Shown: positions 1-6,552, counted from the first letter of the stretch. The stretch is DNA of 15,355 nucleotides from Gammaproteobacteria bacterium (GCA_009839585.1 VXPI01000041.1:1-15355); one strand, 5' to 3'. Translations and numbers: made by a program. Notes: generated by a model not told the origin, from the sequence alone.

Positions 1-324
1 ATTGATGAGGGTTGCCGCGAAGAAACCCTGCAATATCTCTATGACCGGGAAAAGACCAATTATGCCTATCGGCCCATCGTTAAGAATGTCTATCTTGAAA
101 ACGGCAACAAGGTCGAAGCCCTGACTTTCGTTTCGAGAAAGGACCACAAACAGTTCGCATCCCTGAATTCGGACAATGACATCATCAGCATTATCAGGGG
201 AGCGGAAGGTCCGATGGGGACCAATGCTGATTACGTCATCAATACCGTCACACACTTGAAGGAGATTGGCATTCACGATTCACGGTTATACCGGATTGCA
301 AACCGCCTGAAAACTGCCTTATAG
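1..324 (+). CDS. chaC: ChaC-family gamma-glutamylcyclotransferase, C-terminal part (5' end outside the window)
   Basis: Frame 1 is open from the first base to a TAG stop, giving the last 107 residues. ChaC enzymes act in the cytoplasm and cleave the gamma-glutamyl bond of glutathione, releasing 5-oxoproline and Cys-Gly. The end of the protein has the family's C-terminal signature: an IIRGAEGPMGTN segment followed by DYVINTVTHLKEIGI and a short helix. This matches the conserved 'G-x-x-G-x-N-x-x-Y-x-x-N-T-x-x-x-L-x-x-x-G-I' pattern of the family. The N-terminal substrate-binding loop and catalytic glutamate are outside the window, so integrity of the active site cannot be judged. No clear intrinsic terminator follows the stop. 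The assignment rests on recognised family sequence and is quite secure for the visible part. Confidence 0.88.
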   Translation: MDEGCREETLQYLYDREKTNYAYRPIVKNVYLENGNKVEALTFVSRKDHKQFASLNSDNDIISIIRGAEGPMGTNADYVINTVTHLKEIGIHDSRLYRIANRLKTAL

Positions 325-688
325 TCCCCGGGCAAGCCATAATCCTGCCATGAGTCCCGCCATTGTCCACCAAGATATCCTCACCCGCAAGCAGTAGGAA
401 ACCGTTGCCTGAACTGGGGTTTTCTCGCCCGAATACGCACCGGGCTTATCAAGCCACACTGACAGCCCTGAACAACTGGATCGCAAACCATCCGCTGTAC
501 AGGGAATTGTTGTACTGACGTTCATGTAGTATGCACCCCTAATCCCAAAATAGAGATTTTTTTGCCCGCTGCAGGCCGGGGTTTCGGCGGTGCGGGTGCG
601 GAAAATACCGGGGAATGGCCCGGCAGGCGGGATTCGGAGGGTCAGCGGCACCGGCTGCCCTGCCGGAACGCCGTGGCGGGGTGCATTC
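325..688. other. Intergenic stretch with GC-rich hairpin segment; no convincing gene
   Basis: No recognisable gene lies between chaC and higB. The first half (325-560) is ordinary in composition. A minus-strand reading frame 319-525 (68 residues, hydrophobic end WWTMAGLMAGLWLARGL, AGGGG nine bases before its ATG) is possible but unsupported by any family I know. From about 565 to 690 the DNA becomes visibly GC-rich. It contains perfect 8-base inverted arms, CCGGCAGG at 620-627 and CCTGCCGG at 659-666, with a smaller CAGC/GCTG pair inside. This segment runs straight into the dispersed repeat at 689-710. It looks like a non-coding repeat or mobile-element remnant rather than a gene. Confidence 0.45.
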
Positions 689-710
689 CCAATGGCATTC
701 ACTTAAGGAC
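689..710 (+). repeat. Dispersed repeat, copy 1 (core GCATTCACTTAAGGA)
   Basis: A 22-base stretch from CCAATGG to AAGGAC is identical to 15305-15326 at the other end of the window, in the same orientation. After the match, copy 1 continues with AGGGGG and copy 2 with GGGG. It lies directly before the higB promoter. A 22-base exact match in 15 kb is not expected by chance. It is probably the end of a mobile or repetitive element, but I see no transposase here. Confidence 0.7.
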
Positions 711-721
711 AGGGGGCAGTG

Positions 722-750
722 TTGCACTTCGGACTGGAACTGGGTATTAT
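722..750 (+). promoter_or_regulatory. Putative higBA promoter with a small dyad
   Basis: TTGCAC (722-727) and TATTAT (745-750) are separated by 17 bases, a good sigma-70 layout with a strong -10 and a moderate -35. Transcription would begin around 756-758, only a base or so before the higB ATG at 759, so the message would be almost leaderless. An AGTG-TTG-CACT dyad at 718-728 overlaps the -35 and could be an operator for HigA, which represses its own operon in known systems. The operator role is inference only. Confidence 0.4.
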
Positions 751-758
751 TGAAAGTC

Positions 759-1037
759 ATGATCAAGAGCTATCGGGATAAACGAACCGAAGCATTTGCA
801 AACGGTGAGTTTGTCCGGGCTTTTCAGAGTTTCAGTCAGCAGGCGGAAAAGCGTCTGGAAATTCTTGACGCAGCGAAATCCGCCGATGACCTGATTGCGT
901 TGTCGGGTAATCGTTTTGAAGCATTAAGTGGAGACAGAGCAGGCCAGTTCAGCATACGTATCAACCGGCAATGGCGTATCTGCTTCAAATGGCCCGATGA
1001 TGGACCTGAAAACGTTGAAATTGTTGATTATCACTAA
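759..1037 (+). CDS. higB: HigB-type toxin of a type II toxin-antitoxin system
   Basis: This 92-residue protein belongs to the RelE/HigB (plasmid maintenance killer) superfamily of ribosome-dependent mRNA interferases. Diagnostic features are the start MIKSYRDKRTEAF, a central region ending in LSGNRFEALSGDR, and the C-terminal strand block QFSIRINRQWRICFKW followed by VEIVDYH, which is nearly invariant in the HigB subgroup. The ATG at 759 is chosen because homologues start with MIKSF/Y. The frame is open further upstream, but that part reads through the GC-rich repeat region and has no family resemblance. The toxin gene precedes the antitoxin gene, the usual higBA order, with nine bases between them. 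No truncation is visible, so the toxin is probably functional. By analogy it would cut mRNA on the ribosome when HigA is lost. Confidence 0.93.
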   Translation: MIKSYRDKRTEAFANGEFVRAFQSFSQQAEKRLEILDAAKSADDLIALSGNRFEALSGDRAGQFSIRINRQWRICFKWPDDGPENVEIVDYH

Positions 1038-1046
1038 TACGGCGCG

Positions 1047-1343
1047 ATGATGAACAGAACACCGATCCACCCCGGCACAATCCTCAAAGACGAACTGGAT
1101 GAAATAGGCATCAGTCCTGCAGAGCTTGCGCGACAGCTGAAAGTACCTGAAAACCGTATGTCCGAGGTCATTCGTGGTCGTCGTGGGATTACGGCAGACA
1201 CGGCCCTGCGGCTCGGCCGCTGGTTCGGTACATCTGCCGGTTTCTGGATGAATCTGCAGAAAAGCTATGAGCTGCGCAAGGCAGAACAGCATCTTGGTGC
1301 AGAGATTGGGCAGATACAACCGCGTACAGGCGTAGCAGGATAG
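1047..1343 (+). CDS. higA: HigA-type antitoxin, Xre-family helix-turn-helix
   Basis: This 98-residue protein is a HigA-family antitoxin, which binds and neutralises HigB and represses the operon. The N-terminal IHPGTILKDELDEIGIS is the family hallmark. A helix-turn-helix follows (about residues 24-60: AELARQLKVPENRMSEVIRG, then RRGITADTALRLGRWFGTS), and then FWMNLQKSYELRKAE, all highly typical. Two adjacent ATGs (1047 and 1050) are possible starts. The second gives MNRTPIHPG, like most homologues. It lies nine bases after the higB stop and must be co-transcribed with it. The pair sits beside a restriction-modification cluster, and both kinds of module can stabilise the DNA that carries them. 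Confidence 0.95.
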   Translation: MMNRTPIHPGTILKDELDEIGISPAELARQLKVPENRMSEVIRGRRGITADTALRLGRWFGTSAGFWMNLQKSYELRKAEQHLGAEIGQIQPRTGVAG

Positions 1344-1807
1344 GTCGACTGAATCATTTAGGGCGTTATTAACATCGACCATTTGCCAGTCAAGCCTGAA
1401 TCAGGGTATGGATAACGTGATCAACGTATATGGTGGCATAATCGGTGGAATAGCCAAAGGCATAGCCTCCAGATGATTCATCGAATCAAACTCGCCCCTG
1501 TTATCCTAATCCTTAAACGGAGTGCTCTGTATCAGGCGCAAGGCTTGATGTACCATGAGTTTCGACTCTGGACATGGAATCATCCATTGGGTGAACCGCT
1601 GGCTTCCCCCAAAGCCATACCACACGGGATATAGGGAATAGGGACACTTTCATGTTTTCTATTTATGGATTAAGACGTTAGGGGCGAGTAGGGATAATCG
1701 ACAGGCGGAGCGGGCGATTTTGCAATATTTATGCATATAATTCACATATGTCATCTTAAAATCACCTGCACACTCGCACCATCTTATATCCTCATGCAAA
1801 ATTCGAT
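1344..1807. other. 464-base stretch with no recognised gene
   Basis: The stretch lies between higA and the 3' end of the endonuclease gene. Frames are short. A plus-strand piece (about 1552-1634) encodes the short peptide MYHEFRLWTWNHPLGEP..., and a minus-strand piece around 1430-1490 encodes MNHLEAMPLAIPPIM.... Neither matches a family I know, and either could be a degraded remnant or chance. An imperfect GGCTT/AAGCC hairpin lies around 1593-1608. A motif AATAGGGACACTTTC at about 1638-1652 resembles sequences often seen near REP-associated transposases. The part from 1720 to 1800 is AT-rich. Confidence 0.35.
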
Positions 1808-1817
1808 CTAAAGATCG
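1804..1817 (-). terminator. Weak terminator-like palindrome overlapping the endonuclease stop codon
   Basis: CGATCT-AA-AGATCG forms six-base arms around a two-base centre. On the minus strand it is followed by AATTTTGC. The stem is short, the loop is tight and the T-run is poor, so it is at best a weak terminator for the dcm-vsr-endonuclease transcript. Confidence 0.2.
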
Positions 1818-3021
1818 CGTACATACCGTACGAAGTCCTCAAGATTCCAGAGCCATTCCTGTTGCACTTCACTGTAGCTGTCCTGAATATCACGGGGTAC
1901 AACCAGTTGCAGGCTTGAAGACTCCATCTGCTTCGTCTGGGCCTCCGAAATCCCCGGTTCAAGTGTCAGGAGGTGCTTTCTGGGTATCTTTTCTGCTTCT
2001 GCCAATACCTGCCTCCAGCGCTCCTTGCATGATGACTTGGCTCCCAGCATGGCAAGATTGGCGGCACCTGTGGCAGGCGAAGCATGGTAGGACTTCACAC
2101 TGGGAAAAAGAAAATCAGGCCTGTTTCCGTTTTCGGTTACCCTGCCACGGTCATATGAAATACCGAAGGCCTCGAATACCGCTTCCAGATGGTTTTCCAG
2201 CGAATGGCCCATGCGGGATTTGCGACGGTTGTGGACGCTCAGCGAATAGCGGATGAAGCTGTCCACATCAACCCCGCTCTCGTATGCAAATCCCTCTTCC
2301 AAACGCTTAGACACTATTCGCTTCTCCAGACGCCGAAACAGGGCCTCTTCATGGGCAAGCCATGCCAGCAGGGCAGCATCCGGATCATCCTTCGCCTGCA
2401 CATCGAGGAGAGTGTGACGGGCGATACGTGAAAATTCCGTGGTGCCCGGAAATGAAGTGCCAAATTCCTCAATGATACCGTCGAGCCAGTCGGCATCCGG
2501 GGCCTCGAACTCGATGCCAATCTCGTTAAGTATGTAACTGGCCGCAAAACCCAGTCCGGGCCCGTCTTTCGGGAATTTTCTGGAGACAAAGGACTTTCCT
2601 CTTGGCTCCAGCCCAAATAGCCAAAGCAACTGATGCTCGCTGGTGGAACCTTCCGGCGTACGATAAAATACAGTTTTCCATCGTTGTGTTTTGCGAGAAA
2701 CAGGCTATCTCTTTCCCGCATGGCTTTGGTGACCTCATTGGATGGATAGTAGAGGCGCCACTCCGCCGCTCGATGTTCCTGTCTTCTACGGGCATCATAG
2801 TGAGTTGCAATGCCTTCGATGGAAATACTGTCTTGATCGCTGCCAAACCAGATATATTGAACCTGATATTGTTGCTCATGGGCCTCACCGAGAAACCGTT
2901 CCCGCATCTCCCGTGTTGTGCCAATCTCGTGCTGGTTCGATTTTTGGGGATTCGCGTCAACGCCGGACAGGTGCTTGACACCGGCCCCTGTAAAATGATC
3001 ACGCAACTGTCCCTGCTTCAT
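1808..3021 (-). pseudogene. EcoRII-type restriction endonuclease (CCWGG), interrupted by a single-base frameshift
   Basis: Two reading frames together make an EcoRII-family enzyme, a type IIE endonuclease that cuts at CCWGG and needs a second copy of the site as effector. The N-terminal part starts at ATG 3021 (GAAGGG just upstream) and runs to about residue 121 (DGKLYFIV). It includes HLSGVDANPQKSNQHE, the start of the effector-binding domain. The C-terminal part continues in another frame as TPEGSTSEHQ followed by LLWLFGLEPRGKSF. It contains the catalytic domain with NRRKSR, PDFLFPS (Asp codon at 2114-2116), a tyrosine nine residues after that Asp, AKSSCKERWRQ with both catalytic lysines, then HLLTLEPGIS and LQLVVP. 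In EcoRII these correspond to D299, Y308, K324 and K328. The break is in a short window around 2657-2664, where one base is missing. The span of 1214 bases is one short of 404 codons plus stop, EcoRII's own length. No other lesion is visible. Either the gene is recently inactivated or the base is a sequencing error. Confidence 0.92.
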
Positions 3022-3085
3022 ATCCCTTCATTCCAGGTTCTTTTTCGCCCGGAACCGGCCATTCGGCACAGGCATCCGCGACCGT

Positions 3086-3376
3086 CTAAAGCGGTAATTG
3101 GTGCCAGATCATTAACACGCATTCTTGGATTGTAGCCACTCGACAACTGGCTTCAGGCAGGGCGGATAGATGCCTTCGGACAACGGGCCAGTATGACCAC
3201 CCAGTGTTTCAGAAACACGAGGCGGTCTTTCCGGACAGGTCGTGGCAGCATGGCCTAAAACGCAGTCCCCCATGGTACAAGGCCAATCGAATCACCATCC
3301 CCGGCCTCGTATTTTGCCCTTGGATTCCGGTCATCATCCGACCCCGAATATCGGGAGGCATCCGGTCGGCAGACAT
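3086..3376 (-). pseudogene. vsr: Decayed vsr (very short patch repair endonuclease)
   Basis: Vsr nicks beside T:G mismatches that arise when 5-methylcytosine in CCWGG is deaminated. It is normally encoded next to dcm-type genes. Here ATG 3376 lies three bases after the dcm stop. The first frame gives MSADRMPPDIRGRMMTG, then NTRPGMVIRLALYHGGLRFR and HDLSGK, matching the Vsr N-terminus, and hits a TGA at 3209-3211. The next conserved strand, DRLVFLKHWVVILARC, is in a different frame (about 3228-3158). The C-terminal strand CRVATIQECVL reappears in the first frame and ends at TAG 3086-3088. The roughly 40-45 residues that normally lie between these strands are missing. They include the GCFWH histidine motif. 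The glutamate of the 'TRPE' segment (E25 in the E. coli enzyme) is Gly. The gene cannot make a working enzyme. The outer end of the remnant is approximate. Confidence 0.8.
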
Positions 3377-3379
3377 GAA

Positions 3380-4642
3380 TCAGCCCGTAATGACCGGTTC
3401 AGTCATCAGGATTTCATCCTGCCGGATGGCAGGAGGGACTCTGCCTTCCCGGGCGAGAAGTTCGGCGATATGAGGTTTCATGAGCTGGGCTATCGCTCGA
3501 ACCACGGGAACAACCACGGCATTGCCAAACTGGCGATAGGCCTGTGTATCGGAAACAGGGATTCTGAATTTCTCCTCTCCGGGCTTCTCGAAGCCCATCA
3601 GGCGGGCGCACTCCCGCGGAGTCAGCCGTCGCGGCCGTTTACCCCGTTGCCGGATAAGCACTTCCGAGCCATCCTTGTAGTAGCGGGCAGAGAGGGTACG
3701 GCTGACATCATCCGGACCGAACATGGAATAGCCGAACCCGTTCCCGGCCCTGCTGTGTTTTTTCTTATATTCCTTGAGGTAGTTCCACAGGTGGGCTGTC
3801 AGGGTGTACTTCGGATCGACCTTCGGGTCGAGAATCGACCCAAGCATGGGTCCGGGACCATCTGGAACAGGCAGCTTCCCGAAATCGAAGCCCGTCTCCT
3901 CCCGGAACCCCGCAATGAATATTCGTTTCCGCTTCTGTGGCACCCATGGTGAAGAATCGATCACGCGGGTTTTCACGCTGTAGCCAAGCTCATCCTCAAG
4001 CACATGCATGATCGTCGCGAATGTCCTGCCGCCGTCATGCCCCGCCAGATTCCTGACATTCTCCAGTAGAAAAGCCAGTGGACGGTGATGGCGAAGTATC
4101 TTGGCCAGATCGTAGAAAAGGGTTCCCTGGGTATCACACAGGAAGCCATGTGGCCGGCCGAGGGAATTCTTCTTGGATACACCCGCAATGGAAAACGGTT
4201 GACACGGGAAACCGGCAAGCAGGACATCATGAACCGGCACCCTTCCTGGATCCGCTGCATGGGGCCGGATATCACCGACAAACTCATGATCGCTGTCAGC
4301 CGACTCTGGAAAATTGGCCGTGTAGGTTTCCCTGCAGAACCGGTCCCACTCGGAGGTGAACACGCATCGTCCGCCGATTTCCTCGAACGGTCGTCGCAGT
4401 CCACCGATTCCCGCGAACAGGTCGATGAACCGGAACCCTTCCTCCCGGCGGCTCCCGCAACGCTCGTCTGCAATTTCGCGGAGCTTCTCTATCTTGAGCC
4501 GATCAATGCGTCTGGCTTCGCCGTTCCTGTAACGGCGAACAGTCCTGTCGTGGACACCGAGAAGGTCAGCTGCCTCGGCGATGCCCAGTCCAGAACGAGC
4601 CATCAGTTCAGAGAATTCGTTGTCGTTAAATTTGATCGCCAT
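3380..4642 (-). CDS. dcm: DNA (cytosine-5)-methyltransferase, Dcm/M.EcoRII type (CCWGG)
   Basis: This complete 420-residue enzyme methylates the inner cytosine of CCWGG. Residues 10-60 form a helix-turn-helix (IAEAADLLGVHDRTVRRYRN), as in M.EcoRII and M.SsoII, where the N-terminal domain represses the operon. Motif I is FIDLFAGIGG (72-81), motif IV GFPCQPFS with catalytic Cys147, motif VI ENV (194-196), motif VIII QKRKRIF (236-242), motif IX RRLTPRECARLMGF (338-351) and motif X QFGNAVVVPV (371-380). The target-recognition region between VIII and IX is very close to E. coli Dcm (GNGFGY, SRTLSARYYKDG), so CCWGG specificity is well supported. ATG 4642 follows an ACGGA-like site. It is the first gene of the transcript, followed by the vsr remnant and the frameshifted endonuclease. 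It is the only intact member of the cluster, which suggests it persists as an orphan methyltransferase. Confidence 0.97.
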   Translation of the reverse strand: MAIKFNDNEFSELMARSGLGIAEAADLLGVHDRTVRRYRNGEARRIDRLKIEKLREIADERCGSRREEGFRFIDLFAGIGGLRRPFEEIGGRCVFTSEWDRFCRETYTANFPESADSDHEFVGDIRPHAADPGRVPVHDVLLAGFPCQPFSIAGVSKKNSLGRPHGFLCDTQGTLFYDLAKILRHHRPLAFLLENVRNLAGHDGGRTFATIMHVLEDELGYSVKTRVIDSSPWVPQKRKRIFIAGFREETGFDFGKLPVPDGPGPMLGSILDPKVDPKYTLTAHLWNYLKEYKKKHSRAGNGFGYSMFGPDDVSRTLSARYYKDGSEVLIRQRGKRPRRLTPRECARLMGFEKPGEEKFRIPVSDTQAYRQFGNAVVVPVVRAIAQLMKPHIAELLAREGRVPPAIRQDEILMTEPVITG

Positions 4643-4654
4643 TTTTTTCCGTGT

Positions 4655-4682
4655 AATTTATGGACAATATGACATAATTCAA
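4655..4682 (-). promoter_or_regulatory. Putative dcm promoter with possible autoregulatory half-sites
   Basis: On the minus strand TTGAAT (4677-4682) and TAAATT (4655-4660) are 16 bases apart, a plausible sigma-70 promoter 12 bases before the dcm ATG. Between them, plus-strand GGACA (4662-4666) and TGACA (4670-4674) are repeated, and TTATG/CATAA arms (4658-4662 and 4673-4677) form a dyad. A repressor bound here would block the promoter. That fits self-regulation by the methyltransferase's N-terminal helix-turn-helix, but this is inferred. Confidence 0.4.
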
Positions 4683-4836
4683 CACAGAATACAATCATCC
4701 ATTTTGCTAACTTCTGTAGTCAGTTGCCACATCATAGCGTTACTGTTTTATGCATTTCATGGCAAGGCAATGTCCAGCACATATGGGAACGGAAGCAGCA
4801 GGAATTTTCCTTGTACCGGGTTTTATCTTTGTCGAT

Positions 4837-4864
4837 CCGGGCAATTCCCGTGAATTTGCCCCGG
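4837..4864. repeat. Imperfect inverted repeat upstream of hinT
   Basis: CCGGGCAATT (4837-4846) faces AATTTGCCCCGG (4853-4864) across a six-base loop, pairing well except for two single-base bulges. It lies between the divergent dcm and hinT genes and abuts a possible hinT promoter (TAAAAT at 4877-4882, with only a weak -35). There is no T-run, so a terminator role is unlikely. It could be an operator or simply structure. Confidence 0.3.
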
Positions 4865-4909
4865 TACGGTTTCGGTTAAAATTCATTCAAACAATCATTG
4901 AGAACCATC

Positions 4910-5257
4910 ATGAGCGATGAACTTTTCCTTAAAATCGTCAATCGGGAAATCCCGGCTGATATTGTGTTTCAGGATGAACGGGTTACGGCTTTCAGGGACA
5001 TCAACCCACAAGCACCTACCCACATTCTGATAATCCCGAACAAACTCATTCCGAGCGTCAATGAAGTCAGCGAAAAGGACGAGGCATTGCTTGGCCACTT
5101 ACTGGTCGTAGCCCGCAATATTGCCAGACAGGAAGGAATTGCCGAGTCCGGCTATCGCCTGTTGATCAATTGTGGCGATCATGGCGGGCAGGAAGTCTAT
5201 CACCTGCATATGCACCTGTTTGGCGGATGTCCGCTTGGCAGAATGATCAAAGCCTGA
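4910..5257 (+). CDS. hinT: HIT-family purine nucleoside phosphoramidase (HinT)
   Basis: This 115-residue histidine-triad protein hydrolyses adenosine phosphoramidates and acyl-AMPs and removes AMP from mischarged lysyl-adenylate. The catalytic triad HLHMH lies at residues 98-102 followed by LFGG, and the N-terminal part ([15 protein letters not shown], then [14 protein letters not shown]) is typical of the HinT branch. Its length is normal. ATG 4910 is preferred because the protein then begins MSDELFLKI like its homologues. A TTG four codons earlier is less likely. No strong ribosome-binding site is visible. It converges with ispF, 36 bases away. It appears to mark the return to core chromosome after the accessory region on its left. 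Confidence 0.95.
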   Translation: MSDELFLKIVNREIPADIVFQDERVTAFRDINPQAPTHILIIPNKLIPSVNEVSEKDEALLGHLLVVARNIARQEGIAESGYRLLINCGDHGGQEVYHLHMHLFGGCPLGRMIKA

Positions 5258-5293
5258 TTTCCGGGCAAACCGAGAATGAACGAATCAACCGAC

Positions 5294-5764
5294 CTACATC
5301 TCAATCATTGCAATCGCCTGCGTCGCAATACCCTCTTCCCGCCCGGCAAACCCCAAATGATCGGTACTGGTTGATTTGACGCTGACTGCCGATGCGGGCA
5401 AACCCGTATCCTCGGCAATATTGGCAATCATGGCCTTGATATATCCGGACATTCTGGGTTTCTGGGCGACGATCACGGCATCAATGTTGACAATCCTGTA
5501 GCCTTTTTCATCCAGCATCTTCTTGACGCGCCTCAGCAAAATACGACTGTCAATATCCTTGAAGGCCTGATCATCCGATGGAAAATACTGGCCAAGATCG
5601 CCCAGAGCGGCAGCTCCCAGCAATGCATCACAAATCGCATGCAGTAACGCATCACCGTCCGAGTGCCCTTCCAGCCCCTTGTGCCAGTCAATCTCAACAC
5701 CACCCAGAATCAGTTTTTTTCCCTCGACCAAGGCATGTGCATCCAGTCCAATACCTACTCTCAT
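5294..5764 (-). CDS. ispF: 2-C-methyl-D-erythritol 2,4-cyclodiphosphate synthase
   Basis: IspF converts 4-diphosphocytidyl-2-C-methylerythritol 2-phosphate to methylerythritol cyclodiphosphate with release of CMP, the fifth step of the MEP isoprenoid pathway. The 156-residue protein has the normal length. The metal ligands are visible as GLDAH (Asp8, His10) and His42 in EGHSDGDALLHA. The substrate-binding block LGDLGQYFPSDD follows, and the C-terminal VKSTSTDHLGFAGREEGI is characteristic. Its ATG overlaps the ispD stop as ATGA, so translation of the two is probably coupled. Confidence 0.98.
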   Translation of the reverse strand: MRVGIGLDAHALVEGKKLILGGVEIDWHKGLEGHSDGDALLHAICDALLGAAALGDLGQYFPSDDQAFKDIDSRILLRRVKKMLDEKGYRIVNIDAVIVAQKPRMSGYIKAMIANIAEDTGLPASAVSVKSTSTDHLGFAGREEGIATQAIAMIEM

Positions 5765-6495
5765 GACTGAGTACTCCCTTCAAGAAATGCCTCGGCCAGA
5801 CGCAGGTCAGTTTCCTCGGTAACCTTGATATTCATGTCACTGCCCTGAACCATGATCGGCGACCGGCCAGCATGCTCCATCGCCATTGCCTCATCGGTTA
5901 CCGTAATCTTGTTGTCCATCACCATGTCCAGTGCCTCAGACAAATTCGCAATATTGAATACCTGCGGAGTATAAGCCCGCCAGCAGCTATTTCGATCCAG
6001 AGTGCCTGAAATAACGCCATCTTCAGTACTTGACTTGATCGTGTCCTTCACCCGTGACCCAAGCACAGCCCCATCCCCGTGTTTCATTGCCGCCATAATC
6101 ACCTTACGTGCATCTTCATGCATGATGCATGGACGGGCAGCATCGTGAACCAGGACATACTCACCCAAATGAACCCCAATCGTGCCAGTCAGGAATAGTA
6201 CCCCCTCCCGGACCGTATCCTGTCTACGTTCACCCCCCCTAAACTCTCCATGAAATTTTGGATGTTCAAAGGGATTGTTTTCCCACCAGGGATCCGGTTC
6301 TGTCAATCCAACAACCACACCGGTAATGAACGGCATCTCACACAATCTTGACAAGGTATGGTGAAGTATACTCTTGCCGCATAAATCCATATGCTGCTTG
6401 GGAAGATCACCACCCATGCGTACGCCCTGACCTGCCGCAGGTACAATGGCCCAGACTTCCCGGGATATCAGGCCAGTTCCAGATTTCTTTATCAT
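5761..6495 (-). CDS. ispD: 2-C-methyl-D-erythritol 4-phosphate cytidylyltransferase
   Basis: IspD joins CTP to methylerythritol phosphate, the third MEP-pathway step. The 244-residue protein has the nucleotide-binding loop VPAAGQGVRMGGDLPKQ (about residues 18-34, with the conserved Arg and Lys), VHDAARPC, and a C-terminal SDMNIKVTEETDLRLAE whose lysine binds substrate. ATG 6495 leaves about 14 residues before the conserved WAIVPAAG core, a modest extension relative to E. coli. No better start is visible. It forms a two-gene unit with ispF and is divergent from mfd, with 57 bases between the likely starts. Confidence 0.97.
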   Translation of the reverse strand: MIKKSGTGLISREVWAIVPAAGQGVRMGGDLPKQHMDLCGKSILHHTLSRLCEMPFITGVVVGLTEPDPWWENNPFEHPKFHGEFRGGERRQDTVREGVLFLTGTIGVHLGEYVLVHDAARPCIMHEDARKVIMAAMKHGDGAVLGSRVKDTIKSSTEDGVISGTLDRNSCWRAYTPQVFNIANLSEALDMVMDNKITVTDEAMAMEHAGRSPIMVQGSDMNIKVTEETDLRLAEAFLEGSTQS

Positions 6496-6552
6496 GCCGC
6501 CCCCGATTTGGGTAGAATTGCCGCTTTCTTTTTGTCCAAATCCGTCTCCACT

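Noticed and set aside
319..702. 127-codon minus-strand frame across the chaC-higB gap
   Set aside because: The upstream half reads through the GC-rich repeat with Pro/Arg-rich chance-like sequence. No family is recognised. Only the shorter frame from ATG 525 has a plausible ribosome-binding site, and it is mentioned within the intergenic entry.
924..1382. 152-codon minus-strand frame
   Set aside because: It is antisense to higB and higA, both of which match known families strongly.
2602..3135. 177-codon plus-strand frame
   Set aside because: It is antisense to the endonuclease N-terminal part and the vsr remnant, and has no family resemblance.
3242..3952. 236-codon plus-strand frame
   Set aside because: It is antisense to the vsr remnant and the dcm 3' half, where conserved methyltransferase motifs are read on the other strand.
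4085..4672. 195-codon plus-strand frame
   Set aside because: It is antisense to dcm motifs I-VI and its own promoter.
6391..6552. Upstream ATG start for mfd
   Set aside because: It would overlap ispD by about 105 bases on the opposite strand and add residues absent from the family. TTG 6553 gives the expected N-terminus.
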